From contig CM067546.1 in NCBI GenBank assembly GCA_034509755.1, forward strand, positions 33,378,383-33,442,382: a stretch of 64,000 nt of DNA, read 5' to 3'. The number at the start of each line of letters is the position of its first letter. The first letter of the stretch is position 1. A program made the translations under genes and the position numbers. Positions 45,038 through 55,940 of this stretch are shown here, in pieces. The stretch comes from Anisodus tanguticus (lineage: Eukaryota > Streptophyta > Magnoliopsida > Solanales > Solanaceae). Under the pieces are notes generated by a model, which saw only the letters and a program-made list of their open reading frames with translations, did no database searches and was not told the origin of the DNA.

Positions 45038-45556
45038 AGAAGAAGACAAAAACTACAACGAAATCTTATCTGAAGGTGGTGGAAGCGACGTGGATCAATT
45101 TGACCAACAAATACCAATTCCAACCGAAGAACCACAGGAAATTATCAATAAACTAGAACATGTTTTTTTTCAGAATGTAATTTTTTTAATGCAATTTTAT
45201 TATGTTAATTGCAACTTTTGGACAACACCACAAAGTTGCATTTCAACAATTGTATTTGTATTACAAAAAAATCACATGTCTATTAAATAATATAAGAGGC
45301 ACAAAAACAACCTTGAGATGTTTTTATTACACTATCTTGTCTTTTTTAATTATTGAGTTTTTTATACATATGTTATTAAAATAAAAAAAGGAAAAATCGC
45401 CCGGATCCCGAACCCGATCTCGTCGGGATCGGGATCGGGACGGGACTTCGGCAAATCCCGCCAAACCTGATCCTACCCCCTTCACCCGTCCTGCCCCGAC
45501 CTGACCCCGCCAAACCCGGCCCGCCAGTCCCGAGCCCGGCCCACTGGCCAGCCCTA

Positions 45557-45686
45557 GATATATCTAATGAGATGTGATAGTCGGGGCGAGCTCTATCCCA
45601 TCACCACAAAATGAGTCACACCATAAACGTTTGCAGCTTTAGCACCTTCCTTATGGCATGCACGTTTGGGTCATCCAGGAGCATAT
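45557..45686 (+). pseudogene. copia pre-integrase fragment after hAT
   Basis: Downstream of the hAT the copia text resumes with a RCDSRGELYPIT-type segment and, near 45650-45681, LWHARLGHPGA, the GAG-pre-integrase signature with its H-x-R-x-G-H core. It is truncated at 45686 by the gypsy LTR beginning TGTCACGCCCCG. Confidence 0.85.
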
Positions 45687-47730
45687 TGTCACGCCCCGAC
45701 TTAACTCGGGTCTTTCCTTAAGGCGTGATGGCACCTGGGCAACTATCCCTTCCCATGAAAACCATTAACTTCTTTTCTTCCTAAATTAAACATGTATCTA
45801 GGTGTGAAAATAATATATAGAATAAAAAATTTGAAGTTCAAGAGGAAGCAATCTCATGTGGGCATTCCTCGAGATAACGAAACTTGGTTCTTCGACCTAC
45901 TTAATTAAGAGTGACATTCACCAATCCGAATCAATGGATTTGGTGGAATAATGAGGTTGCGGGACGATCGCTAGCCCTGTTGCGGAGCTTTTCCTCTATC
46001 ACGCTTTCCTGAAACATGTTAAATAAAAGAGTCAGCACTACCTTATGGGGTTGAGTGAGACCCTCGCCTTATAATTCAAAGTAATCTCGCAATGTTCTAA
46101 GTACAATCTTACTATAAACATAATAAGCACGTTATGAAACCATATTACAACACTTTCAATGTACTAGTCAATAATAATTGTTCACACACAAAATCTCCTC
46201 CCAACTCACCCTAGGGAAATACTTAGCTTAACCAGCACACCTTCACGAAAGGAATTGCGGGATGCGCAACCCGATCCCATATATTATATTATATATTTAT
46301 TACGGTACGCACAACCCGATCCAATATTTTATTTATATATGTTGCGGAATGTGCAACCCGATCTAATAATTTATATATATGTATTTGTTGTGGTACGCAC
46401 AACTCGATCCAATATTTTATATATATGTTGCAGAACCCGCAACCCGATCCAATATATTTATATGTATATATACTGTCTGGGTGATACTAAGATCACTTAT
46501 GAATCTATCGGGGTGACGTAAGGTCGTTGTACCTCCGATTAACCTTACTAGAAAAAAGCTTTCAATGTCAACGACGATCACCTCATGCATGATTACCATA
46601 CTGGGAATATAATATTACAAAGTCATGCATATCATAATAATAGACTTCCATACTTAGTCATATTTGCAGAAGATTCAAATAATAATTCTTTTTTCAACTT
46701 TTCGCCCTTCTCGCTTGCAAGGGTTATAACTCTCAAACCGTAATCTCAAATGCGCCGAATTGAAAGTAACACGGGGACCTATCACTACATCAAGTTTTCT
46801 CTAAAAAATACTTAGGGTAACTAGTACAAATTCATGAAAGAAATAACCCTATAAAAACTGTCTCGTCAAATTTTTGAAAAAAAAGGACACAATCTTAAAA
46901 CAGTCATAGATTTTTATCCGTAAGTCGGATCGATCTCCGTAAGGTCTCAAACCGTCAAGAACAGAGAAAATTAGAACTTTTATTTAGCACAAACCTTCAT
47001 ATTCATTACCGATTTGTACAGCTTTTCATTATACGTTCTGCCCCTCCTGATCTCAATCGATCTGAGGCAAAAACTTTAACAGCGATAACGCTCAAAATGT
47101 ATATCAGTTTTGGCCCCGTTTGGGCTCAATATGACCGTGAAAGAGAGATGTACAATCCTGGAACATTTCATCTCATCCTAACAAGGGTAACTCAGTGAAA
47201 ACAATCCGCAATTACATGACTCAAACTTGTTACAAGATAATACTATATCAATAAATTATCACAAGTCCTTTTTTTCATGATTTCTCTTCCAACATCCATA
47301 TTATGTTTTAACATGCATTGTAACTCAAAACCAAAGGATTTTACCAATAATTTGTGAGTGAGAGAACTCATATTTATTTCTTCACAATTTTTATTACGCT
47401 GCCACTATTCTCCTTCTTGCACACTTGATCTTTTCCCAACCTTGCTCTTGGAAAACCAAAAAAGAAAAAGGAGACAAAAACTTCACAAAAAGGCAAATTT
47501 TCGTCTAAGAAGGTGAGGGGGGAGAGGAGAGCTTTTTCCTTTGAAGTTTTTTGGCTTTTGAAGATATATTGAGAAGTTGAGTGTTTGAGTCTTACAAAAC
47601 CCCTAAATAAGGAAGACCTAGAGGGATATCTAGGTCTAGTAGAAGTCTAAGTTAGATATAGCTCTTCTAGTTCAAATGAGTGTTCTTTAATTTATATTTT
47701 TTTTTAAAAAAAAAAGTCCGGGACTTTACA
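45687..47730 (-). repeat. 3' LTR of Tekay/Del-like chromovirus (2044 bp)
   Basis: On the minus strand it starts TGTAAAGTCCCGGAC just after the polypurine tract and ends GGGGCGTGACA at 45687. CATAT at 45682-45686 would be the target duplication on this side. A tandem array lies at 46255-46470. The partner LTR is beyond the window. Confidence 0.87.
46255..46470. repeat. tandem array in gypsy LTR (five units of 40-46 bp)
   Basis: Five units each containing CAACCCGATCCNAT or a one-base variant, starting near 46267, 46312, 46354, 46400 and 46440 and separated by TATATATAT-rich spacers. The 88-codon plus-strand frame here is a product of the repeat. Confidence 0.9.
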
Positions 47731-47746
47731 TTCTCCCCTCTTTAAG
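47731..47746 (-). other. polypurine tract of chromovirus
   Basis: The minus strand reads CTTAAAGAGGGGAGAA immediately before the LTR start. Confidence 0.9.
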
Positions 47747-47869
47747 CAACATTCGTCTTCGAATGTGAATAAGGTCGTAACACATGCACATAGACACGCA
47801 AACTGCACACACATGAAACACAATTTAACACATCTTATTACCTTACTCAAACAGGAATGGATATTTGAC

Positions 47870-48496
47870 TTTCATCGCGTCTTCGGCTTTCTAGGTTGAT
47901 TCTTTTGTGGAGTGATTTTTTCATAGGACTTTCACGAAACCAATATATTTATTCCCAAGGCGCTTAATCTGTCTATCCAATATTTCCACTGGAATTTCTT
48001 CATATTGAAGCTCTTCGTTCAGGACTATTTCTTGGGGTCGAATGACGTGACTTGGATCGTGCAAGTATTTTCGCAACATTGAGACATGGAATACCGGATG
48101 CACCACTTCTAATTCTTGTGGAAGTGCTAATTCGTAAGCCACATTGCCCACTCTTCGTAAGGTCTCATATGGTCCAATAAACCTTGGGCACAACTTCACT
48201 TTCTTGCCAAATCGCATCACCCCCTTAATTGGAGAGAGTTTTAAAAACACTTGCTCCCCTTCATGAAATTTGAGATCTCTTTTGTGATGATCCGCAAAAG
48301 ACTTATGGCGGCTATGAGCTATTTTGATCCACTCCTGAATTACCTACACTTTCTCATTTTTTTCTTGAATGACTTCGAGTCCGAATAGTTGCGTCTCGCC
48401 CACCTCGAACCACCCAAGTGGAGATCTACATTTTCGCCCATACAATGCTTCGAACGGAGCCATCAGTATACTAGTATGGAAATTTTTGTTGTATGT
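47870..48496 (-). pseudogene. gypsy integrase C-terminus with chromodomain-like end
   Basis: Reading leftward: MAPFEALYGRKCRSPLGWFE and VGETQLFG (about 48385-48465), then after disruption QVFLKLSPIKGVMRFGKKVK, LCPRFIGPYETLRRVGNVAY and ELALPQELEVVHPVFHVSML (47990-48250). The chromodomain-like EEIPVEILDRQIKRLGN...GFVKVL follows (about 47921-48010) and is cut by a TGA-type stop. This is the Tekay/Del polyprotein end, which targets integration to chromatin. Upstream it is cut at 48496 by the Athila insertion. The catalytic core is missing from the window. Confidence 0.88.
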
Positions 48497-49827
48497 TGCG
48501 TTATTTCTAGATGCTACGCAAGTGTACGTATCGCAATTTGTAATAAATTTCGATAAAACCGAGTATTGTCCACAGAGACTGATTTATCAAGTACCAATTA
48601 ACTAATCTTTAGTTTCTATTTGGCTAACGAATATAAGTGATGATTTCTAACTAAAGAATTAACAAACGAACATGAATTTCTAGAATAAAATAGCAGTGAA
48701 AACACACGAGGTTTAATTCAATAATGAAGGAATTAGGGTTATCAATCTCCTCAACTTTCCACTCTATCATTCATTAATGCAAGACTAATGATTCTTCTTC
48801 TTATTAAGATAGCAGGTTAACTGAGATGTTCTATATTCTGGTTAGGACATATAAAAACTCAATCTAAGTGAGAATTTTCTATATTTCTATGATAAGTTAG
48901 ACCACATAAGAGGATTAAGATCAATAACTTAAACGCTACACAAGCAGTCGTGATACTCTCGTTCAAGATTAAACCTACGTCTAATCAATTATTGCATATT
49001 CAAATCTCCCTTTTCAGATCTCGATTTGAAATCATATAGATAATGAAAACTAAAGGCCAATTAATTCTCATTCAATAAACGCAAGTTGAATAGATTTTAA
49101 AAGATGAAGAAGAACATTAACAATGCATTAAATCATAATAGAGTTTCAAGTGATTCGACGGAAAACCCTAATAAAAGTAATTAGCTCCTAGACATGCTAA
49201 GAAAACTAATTAACTTAATATCAAACATGAATTGAATTAAAGTAAATAAAAAGAAAAGAACTTGAACAATAGATGTCTCTAATGGCTCCTTATTCTCTTG
49301 TTTCTTGCCTCCAAAGTGTTATATCTTTCAGAAAAACGGTTCCCCCAATATATATCATGAAAACCCCCAGAATGGACCTTTTTGCCCATGTTAAATTTAG
49401 GTTTTTGGCTGCCCTGATGTCGTCGGCGCCGCGGCTCAGCTATTAGAGAGTCGTGGCGCTAATTCGCTTCTGAAAGTCGCTCACTTTCTACCAGTGGGGC
49501 GCCGTGGCACTAATGTTGGGCGCCGCGGTCCTTCGGCACCGCGACTCCATGTTGTGTTACGTCGCGGCTCTTCGGCGTTCTTCGTCTAGAATTTGTTTAG
49601 ACTGCTTTCCAAGCTTCCCAGGGCTTCTTTGACTCATTTCTTGTGACCAGCCATGCATTTTTGTCCTTAATAGCCGCCTATTTCCTTTGGATTCGCCTTA
49701 TTCCTTTCTGAATCGCTTAAAACCTGAAAACACAAAACAACACGCATAATACTGCACAAAACAACTAAAAGACAAACAAAAGACTCCCTAAAACACACTC
49801 TAAAACAGTACTAAAATCTACCTAACA
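48497..49827 (-). repeat. 3' LTR of Athila element (1331 bp)
   Basis: The minus strand runs from TGTTAGGTAGATTTTAG after a polypurine tract to GAAATAACGCA. It is nearly identical to 58885-59945 except for a block of about 180 bp present only here (about 49320-49495) and the outer 92 bp. It contains several GGCGCCGCGG-like words (49428-49560). Confidence 0.92.
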
Positions 49828-49841
49828 AATACCCCTCAAAC
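49828..49841 (-). other. polypurine tract of Athila element
   Basis: The minus strand reads GTTTGAGGGGTATT directly before the LTR start TGTTAGG. Confidence 0.75.
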
Positions 49842-51521
49842 TTACACTTTACTCGTCCTCGAGTAAAGAACTCTAGACACCCTAAAAAGAAAAACACACA
49901 GACTCTAGACTGAATCAGGTCAACAACAATATATCATTTCTCAAAAATCATGAACAACATGCAATAAAATTGTCTGGAATATTCTAGCCACTAATTTGCT
50001 ATCTAGAACTTCAAGTCGGATAATCCTCATATTTGCTTAAAGTTATTAATGCATATGACCACTCAACCATGATTATTGAAATAAACAAGTATTCGATATT
50101 AGCTTATGCACAATGAATTCTCACCAACATTCCATCAGGCCAAAATTCTATAGGCTTGCTAACTTGCTATTCACCACTAATTTAGACAACACATGCACAA
50201 GAATCAATAGGACTTTATAGGTTATGACGATAGGCCTAGGCACGGGTAGATGAAATGTCATTTAGACTCAAAGTTACCATAAGCATATAAACCAATCAAC
50301 CCAACTCTATACTCACGTTATAAACCAAAAGTAATCCCCAATTTTTCTTTACCCAATTTTTCTTTTCTTTTCGAACTACACCCCCAAACTTGTTAACTTG
50401 TTTTTTATTGTATGTGCAAGGGAAGTGTAGTGTATTCATTTTTTCTTGCTCTTCTATTGATAGCACTCAATTTAAAATACCAATTACAAAGTGTCAATCC
50501 CCCAATTATATACTTATATGCTCATGGAATTCAAGAGAAGGAAAATATTTGTAAAGGGTTTCAAGTAGGCTCAGAATAGGTGTCAATCAAAGAAGGGTTA
50601 CTTAAGGCTTGAAAAAGGGTAACTAGGGATTAAATTAGTCAAGGTTGGATTGAAAGGCTCAATCGTTCCAAAGATGGCCTAAATCATCTTCCTAAGCATG
50701 CATCATCTATGATTTCGTCTCAAATAGCAAGCAAGCAAGTTTAGGACTTTCCATCATATTTCCTCAAACCAAAATTCAATCATGTCTAAACCAATATTTG
50801 AATACAAGAAATTCACCAATCATGGTCGGGTTTTCATACTTATTAATAATTAAAAACAACTCAAGACCTATCCAACTCAAGCACACAGATTTATGCATTT
50901 CATGGCTATCAATTTCATCCAACTCTATCACATGTGTTCACTCAATCTCATGGGATATTGTTATTAACTTGATTAATTAACACATGACACTTTAACACTG
51001 ACACTATACAAAGACACTAACAACAAACAAATATAAATAATTAACATTATTAACACAAAATAGTAAGACTCCCCCCAAACCTATTCGACACATTATCCCC
51101 AATGTGATAAGTAAAACAAGATTAAGAAGACTCACCGAAACTGCAGCTCAGCGATTCAGAATGGTGGTGGCGGCGGTGGTGGATGATAAGCGGCTGGTAC
51201 ATTGAAGGATATCCAAGGGAGGACTCAGTGTTGTCGTCATCCATGGACCAGTTATGCATGAATTAGTTTATTTGGTCGACACTCATGACCTCATACGCAT
51301 GTCTTTGTTGCATGTAAGTGTCCATATATTGCTGGTGTTGGATGAGATACTGGTTCTGCTAAATAATGTATTTGTTCTGTTGGAAAAGTTAATCCAACCT
51401 CTGGGTGTGGCCATCCTCAATCGGTGGCTGGATAATGTACTGGTTCGGTTAAAGGAGGTGGCTAACTGCTCTGTCCAAGCTCTCCGGCTTCTTCATCGTG
51501 CTCCCTCTGCTGGCGCTTTGG
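49842..51521 (-). other. Athila untranslated region between extra ORF and 3' LTR
   Basis: About 1.7 kb with no long frame. On the minus strand a purine run TTTGGGGGGAGT lies at about 51071-51082, which could be a second, internal polypurine tract. Such long non-coding spacers are usual in Athila elements. Confidence 0.6.
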
Positions 51522-52457
51522 CTAGTTGCGTTTGCCTTCTCCATGTGTAGGTGCTGGTATAGGGTCTGAGTATGCATTGACCATTGTCTGGGTTAGGGGA
51601 TTCAGCACTCTACCTTTTACATCATTTATACTCTCAGGCACTCCATGTGCGACATATAGTGCAGTGATCAACGATCCATTCCCCAACTCTGCTGTTGTGT
51701 TAAGTTTGCATATCCAATTTAGGCTATTTTTGACAGCTCGACCCACATCGATTGAAAATGTCTTCATGATAGTGTACACTAGTTTGAAATGATCCACTGG
51801 TATATCAGAGAAGTGTGTGGAGGGAATCAGGCGGGCACTCACAAAGTAGAGCCAAGATTTGGCAACTTTGTTGAATTGGCAGCGGAGCATGCCTTTGGGG
51901 GCGTCATATGTATATGTGAAACGGGCCCCTGGATATCCTACTGTCTCAGCCACCTCCACCCAGTCAATTTCTAAATTCTTCCAAATAGTGAAGTCATTCT
52001 CCTCTTCTTCCCCCAGAAAATTTATGACCCCACATATGACATTAATCGCTTCAGCCCCAACTGGTACTCTTCTCCCTCGTACAAAACAAATATTGTTTTG
52101 TTTCTCTGGGTAGTTGGCATAGAATTCGTAAACTAGTTGAGTATTTGGCTTTCCCAAATAAGGATTGACAAATGCTCCCCAACCTCTATCAGCAATCATG
52201 GCCCTGATGGGTTCATATACCTCATCTTTGTATGACGCAGTCTGAAATTCCATCCCCTTTTCCGGTACCAGGGAACGAGTACACAACTTGTTATACCTGT
52301 CTTGGGCATCCTTGTTGGCAAATATTTTCTTATCATAGTCAGCCCTTGGTGGTAGATTCATAGGGCCCCAAGAGGAGGATGCCTTGGAAGTAGCTCGTCG
52401 TGGACCCATTATGCCTTCTTTAGCGACTTTGAAGTTTTCTAAAAAATCCGGCAGCAC
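51522..52457 (-). CDS. Athila extra ORF, putative plant transposon protein domain
   Basis: An uninterrupted 311-codon frame in the slot between pol and the 3' LTR, on the same strand as the element. The upstream ATG (MLPDFLENFKVAKEG) gives 311 aa, but the ATG at residue 17 (MGPRRATSKASSSWGP) is a plausible real start. Residues about 50-290 match what I remember of the putative plant transposon protein domain of plant retroelements, with a KGMEFQTASYKDEVYEPIRA N-part, a WGAFVNPYLGKPNTQLVYEF block and a later VDHFKLVYTIMKTFSIDVGR block. I see no signal peptide or hydrophobic membrane segment, so nothing supports an envelope function. Its role in the element is unknown. It is the only intact long frame in the window. 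Confidence 0.85.
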   Translation of the reverse strand: MLPDFLENFKVAKEGIMGPRRATSKASSSWGPMNLPPRADYDKKIFANKDAQDRYNKLCTRSLVPEKGMEFQTASYKDEVYEPIRAMIADRGWGAFVNPYLGKPNTQLVYEFYANYPEKQNNICFVRGRRVPVGAEAINVICGVINFLGEEEENDFTIWKNLEIDWVEVAETVGYPGARFTYTYDAPKGMLRCQFNKVAKSWLYFVSARLIPSTHFSDIPVDHFKLVYTIMKTFSIDVGRAVKNSLNWICKLNTTAELGNGSLITALYVAHGVPESINDVKGRVLNPLTQTMVNAYSDPIPAPTHGEGKRN

Positions 52458-53333
52458 TTCCCCTTAAATCTTTCCAACAACAATTCAACTCCTCAAAAAT
52501 ACATTCAATCAACCTATAGTATCAATAACTACAATTCAACCACTCCACAATAACACTATTCCTCACAAGAACATAATCAACCCTCCCAACTTAGAATTCC
52601 TCCAAAGTCATAAAAGAACACACAAAAATTCTTCAAAACTTAAATGCAAGACTTACCTTATAGTGAGAGAGAGACTTCAGGTGGTGCTTCATTGCCTCAA
52701 GTATTGAAGATTTGAAGAACTTATGAAACAATTTCTTGAAGGATTAGGATTTTAGGGTTTAGAAATGGGAATTGAAGGGAGTGTGGATTTAGAATCAATG
52801 GAAGAATTGGGGAAAGAGAAGAATTTTTGTGGTGCAAAAAGATTGTAATTTGAGATACAATGGGGGTTTTTCGGATTTTTGGGGTTGGAGAAGAGAAGAA
52901 TAGAGAAGGGTTATGTGAATTGTATTTGGGGATAATGAGAAAAGTGTTCTTGTGTCTCGATTTTAACCTGGAATCCGCATGGGCGCCGCAGCACGATCGC
53001 GTATACCGAAGGCGCCGCGACTCTAAACCAACATAAAAATATCCTTTGATCACTGCCTTCCAAGAGCCGCGACCATAATATAGGGCACCACAACGCTAAA
53101 TCAACATACGGGTTCTAACTATTGGTGCTGATTTCAACATCCTGCGTCACATTTTTACCCCAATGTTGGGTCACAATTCACTTAACATAAACACACAGAA
53201 TAAGAAATAGCAAGCCAATGAGATCGTTCAAAACGAGATAAACAAAACAGAATAAAATAACATAATTAAAATGTTGGGTTGCCACCCAACAACGCTGTCG
53301 TTTAACGTCATTTAACTGGACGCAAATCTCCTC
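52458..53333 (-). other. Athila spacer between integrase and extra ORF
   Basis: Non-coding, AT-rich, with a short proline/leucine frame at 52721-53053 that has no domain. GGCGCCGC-like words at 52983-53090 resemble those in the Athila LTR. Confidence 0.6.
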
Positions 53334-54400
53334 TTAGGTGGGCTTAAAGATGGTAATCGACTTGGCTTGATCACTAGAACCACCCATGTATGGCTTTAAT
53401 CTTTGTCCGTTCACTTTGAATGGTGCACTCTCCTTTCCTCGTACCTCGACTGAACCACATGGAAAAACTCTCTCAATAGTAAATGAACCCGACCATCTAG
53501 ACTTCAACTTGCCTGGAAATAGCCTCAACCTCGAATTGAATAGCAGTACCTGTTGTCCAGGTTGAAACTCTTTTCGGATCAAGTTCTTTTCATGCCATGA
53601 TTTAGTGCGTTCCCTATAGATCTTGGCATTCTCATAGGATTCATTTCGAAACTCATCAAGCTCATTCAATTGCAGTAGCCTATTCTGCCCTGCAACACTC
53701 TCATCCAAATTCAACTTCCTCATGGCCCAATATGCTCGATGCTCCAGCTCTACTAGTAAGTGACATGCTTTTCCAAAAACCAACCGATAAAGAGACATTC
53801 CTATTGGAGTTTTGAATGCCGTCATATAGGCCTAAAGCGCTTCATCAAGTTTCTTAGACCAATTCTTTCTAGAACCATCCACAGTCTTCTCAAGGATCCT
53901 CTTTACTTCTCTGTTTGAAATTTCAACTTGACCATTTGATTGAGGATGATATGGCAAAGTAGTTCGATGGTAGACTCCATAGCGAGCAAGTAGAGCATCA
54001 AGTTGCTTGTTACAAAAATGACCCCCTTCATCACTAATGAGAGCTCGGGGAGTACCAAACCTTCCTTGTGAATATGTGCTTGTGCAGGAAGTTTAAGACG
54101 ATCTTACCACTATTTCCTTAGTTGCTACTGCTTCGACCCATTTGGACACATAATCCACTGCTAGCAGGATGTATTGATTGTTGAAGGATAGTGGAAAAGG
54201 GCCCATAAAATCAATGCCCCATACATCAAAGAGCTCGACTTCTAGGATCCCAGTTAACCGCATTTTATTCCTTCTTGAGATGTTCCAGTGCGTTGACAAC
54301 GATCACAGGCCTTCACAAAAGTATTAGCATATTTGAACAGTTCTGGCCAATAGAACCCGCTTTGCAACACTTTAGGCGTTGTCCTTGAAGCTCCAAAATG
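53334..54400 (-). pseudogene. Athila integrase, broken
   Basis: The C-terminal part is one frame (53334-53825): MTAFKTPIGMSLYRLVFGKA, then LDEFRNESYENAKIYRERTK, KEFQPGQQVLLFNSRLRLFP and SRWSGSFTIERVFPCGSVEV. The core (53826-54300) is broken. VWGIDFMGPFPLSFNNQYIL holds the first catalytic D (about 54170-54230), followed by AVDYVSKWVEAVATKE. Stops lie near 53830 and 54093, and the middle of the core is only partly readable. It would have inserted the cDNA copy into the chromosome. Confidence 0.88.
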
Positions 54401-54436
54401 ACCACCACATTGTAAAGTGTGACAATGAGTGAGAAT

Positions 54437-55935
54437 TTAGTGCATTTCCTCCTCTGGTACACAACGTCTAATGACTTGATCATCATAATGCCTATAAAGA
54501 ATAGGCTCCTCCCAATAGTAATGATTTACCTCATAATAGAACTTCTTCAATTGTTGCCTTGTTATCTCTGGGGGCACAATCTTAACTGCAAGAAAATTAA
54601 CAAAGTCAGCATACCAAGGCACAATTGAACTGGCACTTACCTTGAAAAGTTGCTCGTCTGGGAATTGGTCATTAATCAGCACATGCTTGGCATTCTGGCT
54701 TTCTTCCACCTCAAATCTTGACAGGTGATCTGCAACTAAATTTTCTATTCCCTTCTTATCACGAATCTCCATGTCAAATTCTTGTAGTAACAACACCCAT
54801 CGAATAAGATGGGGTTTTGCATCCTTCTTTGTCATCAAGTACTTGATAGCAACATGGTCAGTGTACACAATTACCTTGTTCCCAATGAGATATGGCCTAA
54901 ATTTATCGAATGTATATACTATGGTTAGAACTCTTTCTCTGTTGTGGCATAATTCAATTATGCATCATTAAGAGTTGTACTAGCATAGTAAATGGACCGA
55001 AATACCTTGTCAATTCGCTGCCCAAGAACTGCTCCCACTGCATAATCACTAGCATCGCACATCAATTCAAATGGAAGCTCCCAATCTGGTGCAATAACAA
55101 TTGGTGCTGAAATTAACTTCTCCTTAAGTGCCTTGAAAGAATTTAGGCACTCTTCATTAAACTTAAACACTACACCATTCATCAACAAAGTCGAAAGAGG
55201 CTTTAAATTTTTTGAGAAGTCTTTGATGAATCTCTTGTAAAAACCAGCATGCCCAAGAAAACTTCTAACCCATTTCACTGACACTGGGGGTGGTAGATTT
55301 TCAATAGTATAAATCTTAGCTTGGTCTACCTCAATGTATTGGCTAGTAATTTTGTGGCCAAGAACAATACCTTTATTCACCATAAAGTGGCACTTCTCCC
55401 AGTTTAGAACGAGATTGGACTCTTCACACCGCTGTAGCACTGCCTCCAAATGCTTCAAACATTAATCAAAAGATGACCCAAAAATTGAAAAATCATTCAT
55501 GAAAATCTCAATAATTATCTCCACCATGTCATAAAAGATGGCCATCATACATCGTTGGAAAGTAGCAGGAGCATTACAAAGCCCAAATGGCATCCTTCTA
55601 AAAGAAAACGTACCATAAGGACAAGTAAATGTCATCTTTTCTTGATCTTCTGGTGAAATGGCAATCTGATGATACCTAGAATAACCATCCAAGAAATAAT
55701 AGGAGTTATGGCCTGCTAGTATGTCAAGCATTTGATCCAGAAAAGGCAAGGGGAAATGGTCTTTCCTTGTTGCCTTGTTTAACTTGCGATAATCAATGTA
55801 AATTCTCCATCTCGTCACAGTTCTAGAAGGAATAAGCTCATTCTTCTCATTCTTCACCACAGTCATACCGCCCTTTTTAGGCACTACTTGCACTGGGCTC
55901 ACCCATGCACTATCAGAAATAGGGTAAATTACCCC
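54437..55935 (-). pseudogene. Athila reverse transcriptase and RNase H, broken
   Basis: RT (55462-55902): VTRWRIYIDYRKLNKATRKD, FLDGYSRYHQIAISPEDQEK and MPFGLCNAPATFQRCMMAIF, with the catalytic motif FMNDFS where FMDDFS is normal (about 55484-55501). A stop near 55461 precedes the next frame (54958-55458; NLVLNWEKCHFMVNKGIVLG, SFLGHAGFYKRFIKDFSKNL). RNase H follows with CDASDYAVGAVLGQR and, after another break at about 54958, MYTDHVAIKYLMTKKDAKPH and ENLVADHLSR (54437-54868). Two stops and the Asp-to-Asn change mean no activity. Confidence 0.92.
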
Positions 55936-55940
55936 AGAAT

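Larger units (their letters stand above)
42042..45556 (+). mobile_element. hAT element, Ac-like, full length but decayed (3515 bp)
   Basis: Termini are TAAGGCTGGCTAGTGGGCTG on the left and, inverted, TAGGGCTGGCCAGTGGGCCG on the right (17 of 20 match). An 8-bp duplication with one mismatch encloses it. GC-rich subterminal arms made of CCCGATCCCG/CCCGACCCGG words lie at about 42060-42320 and 45395-45545. The copia polyprotein text resumes on the far side of the right duplication. A 5' fragment of the same family is at 22840-23589 on the minus strand. Confidence 0.93.
42034..45564. other. 8-bp target-site duplication, one mismatch
   Basis: GATACATC (42034-42041) and GATATATC (45557-45564) directly abut the ends of the hAT. 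The single C/T difference fits a later deamination. Confidence 0.9.
40321..45686 (+). mobile_element. Ty1/copia element, Ale-like, split by a hAT and truncated
   Basis: The 5' LTR, primer site, Gag and protease run from 40321 to 42041, a 3.5-kb hAT interrupts, and the element resumes at 45557 with the pre-integrase region. It ends at 45686, where the LTR of a minus-strand gypsy element begins. The remainder of the integrase, RT, RNase H and the 3' LTR are not in the window and should lie beyond the right edge if the gypsy insertion is simple. Confidence 0.9.

Noticed and set aside
46255..46521. 88-codon frame with repeated QPD and IYI words
   Set aside because: Encoded by the five-unit tandem array of a gypsy LTR.
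51522..52457. Reading the Athila extra ORF as an envelope protein
   Set aside because: No signal peptide, hydrophobic segment or cleavage motif is visible; position alone is not enough.
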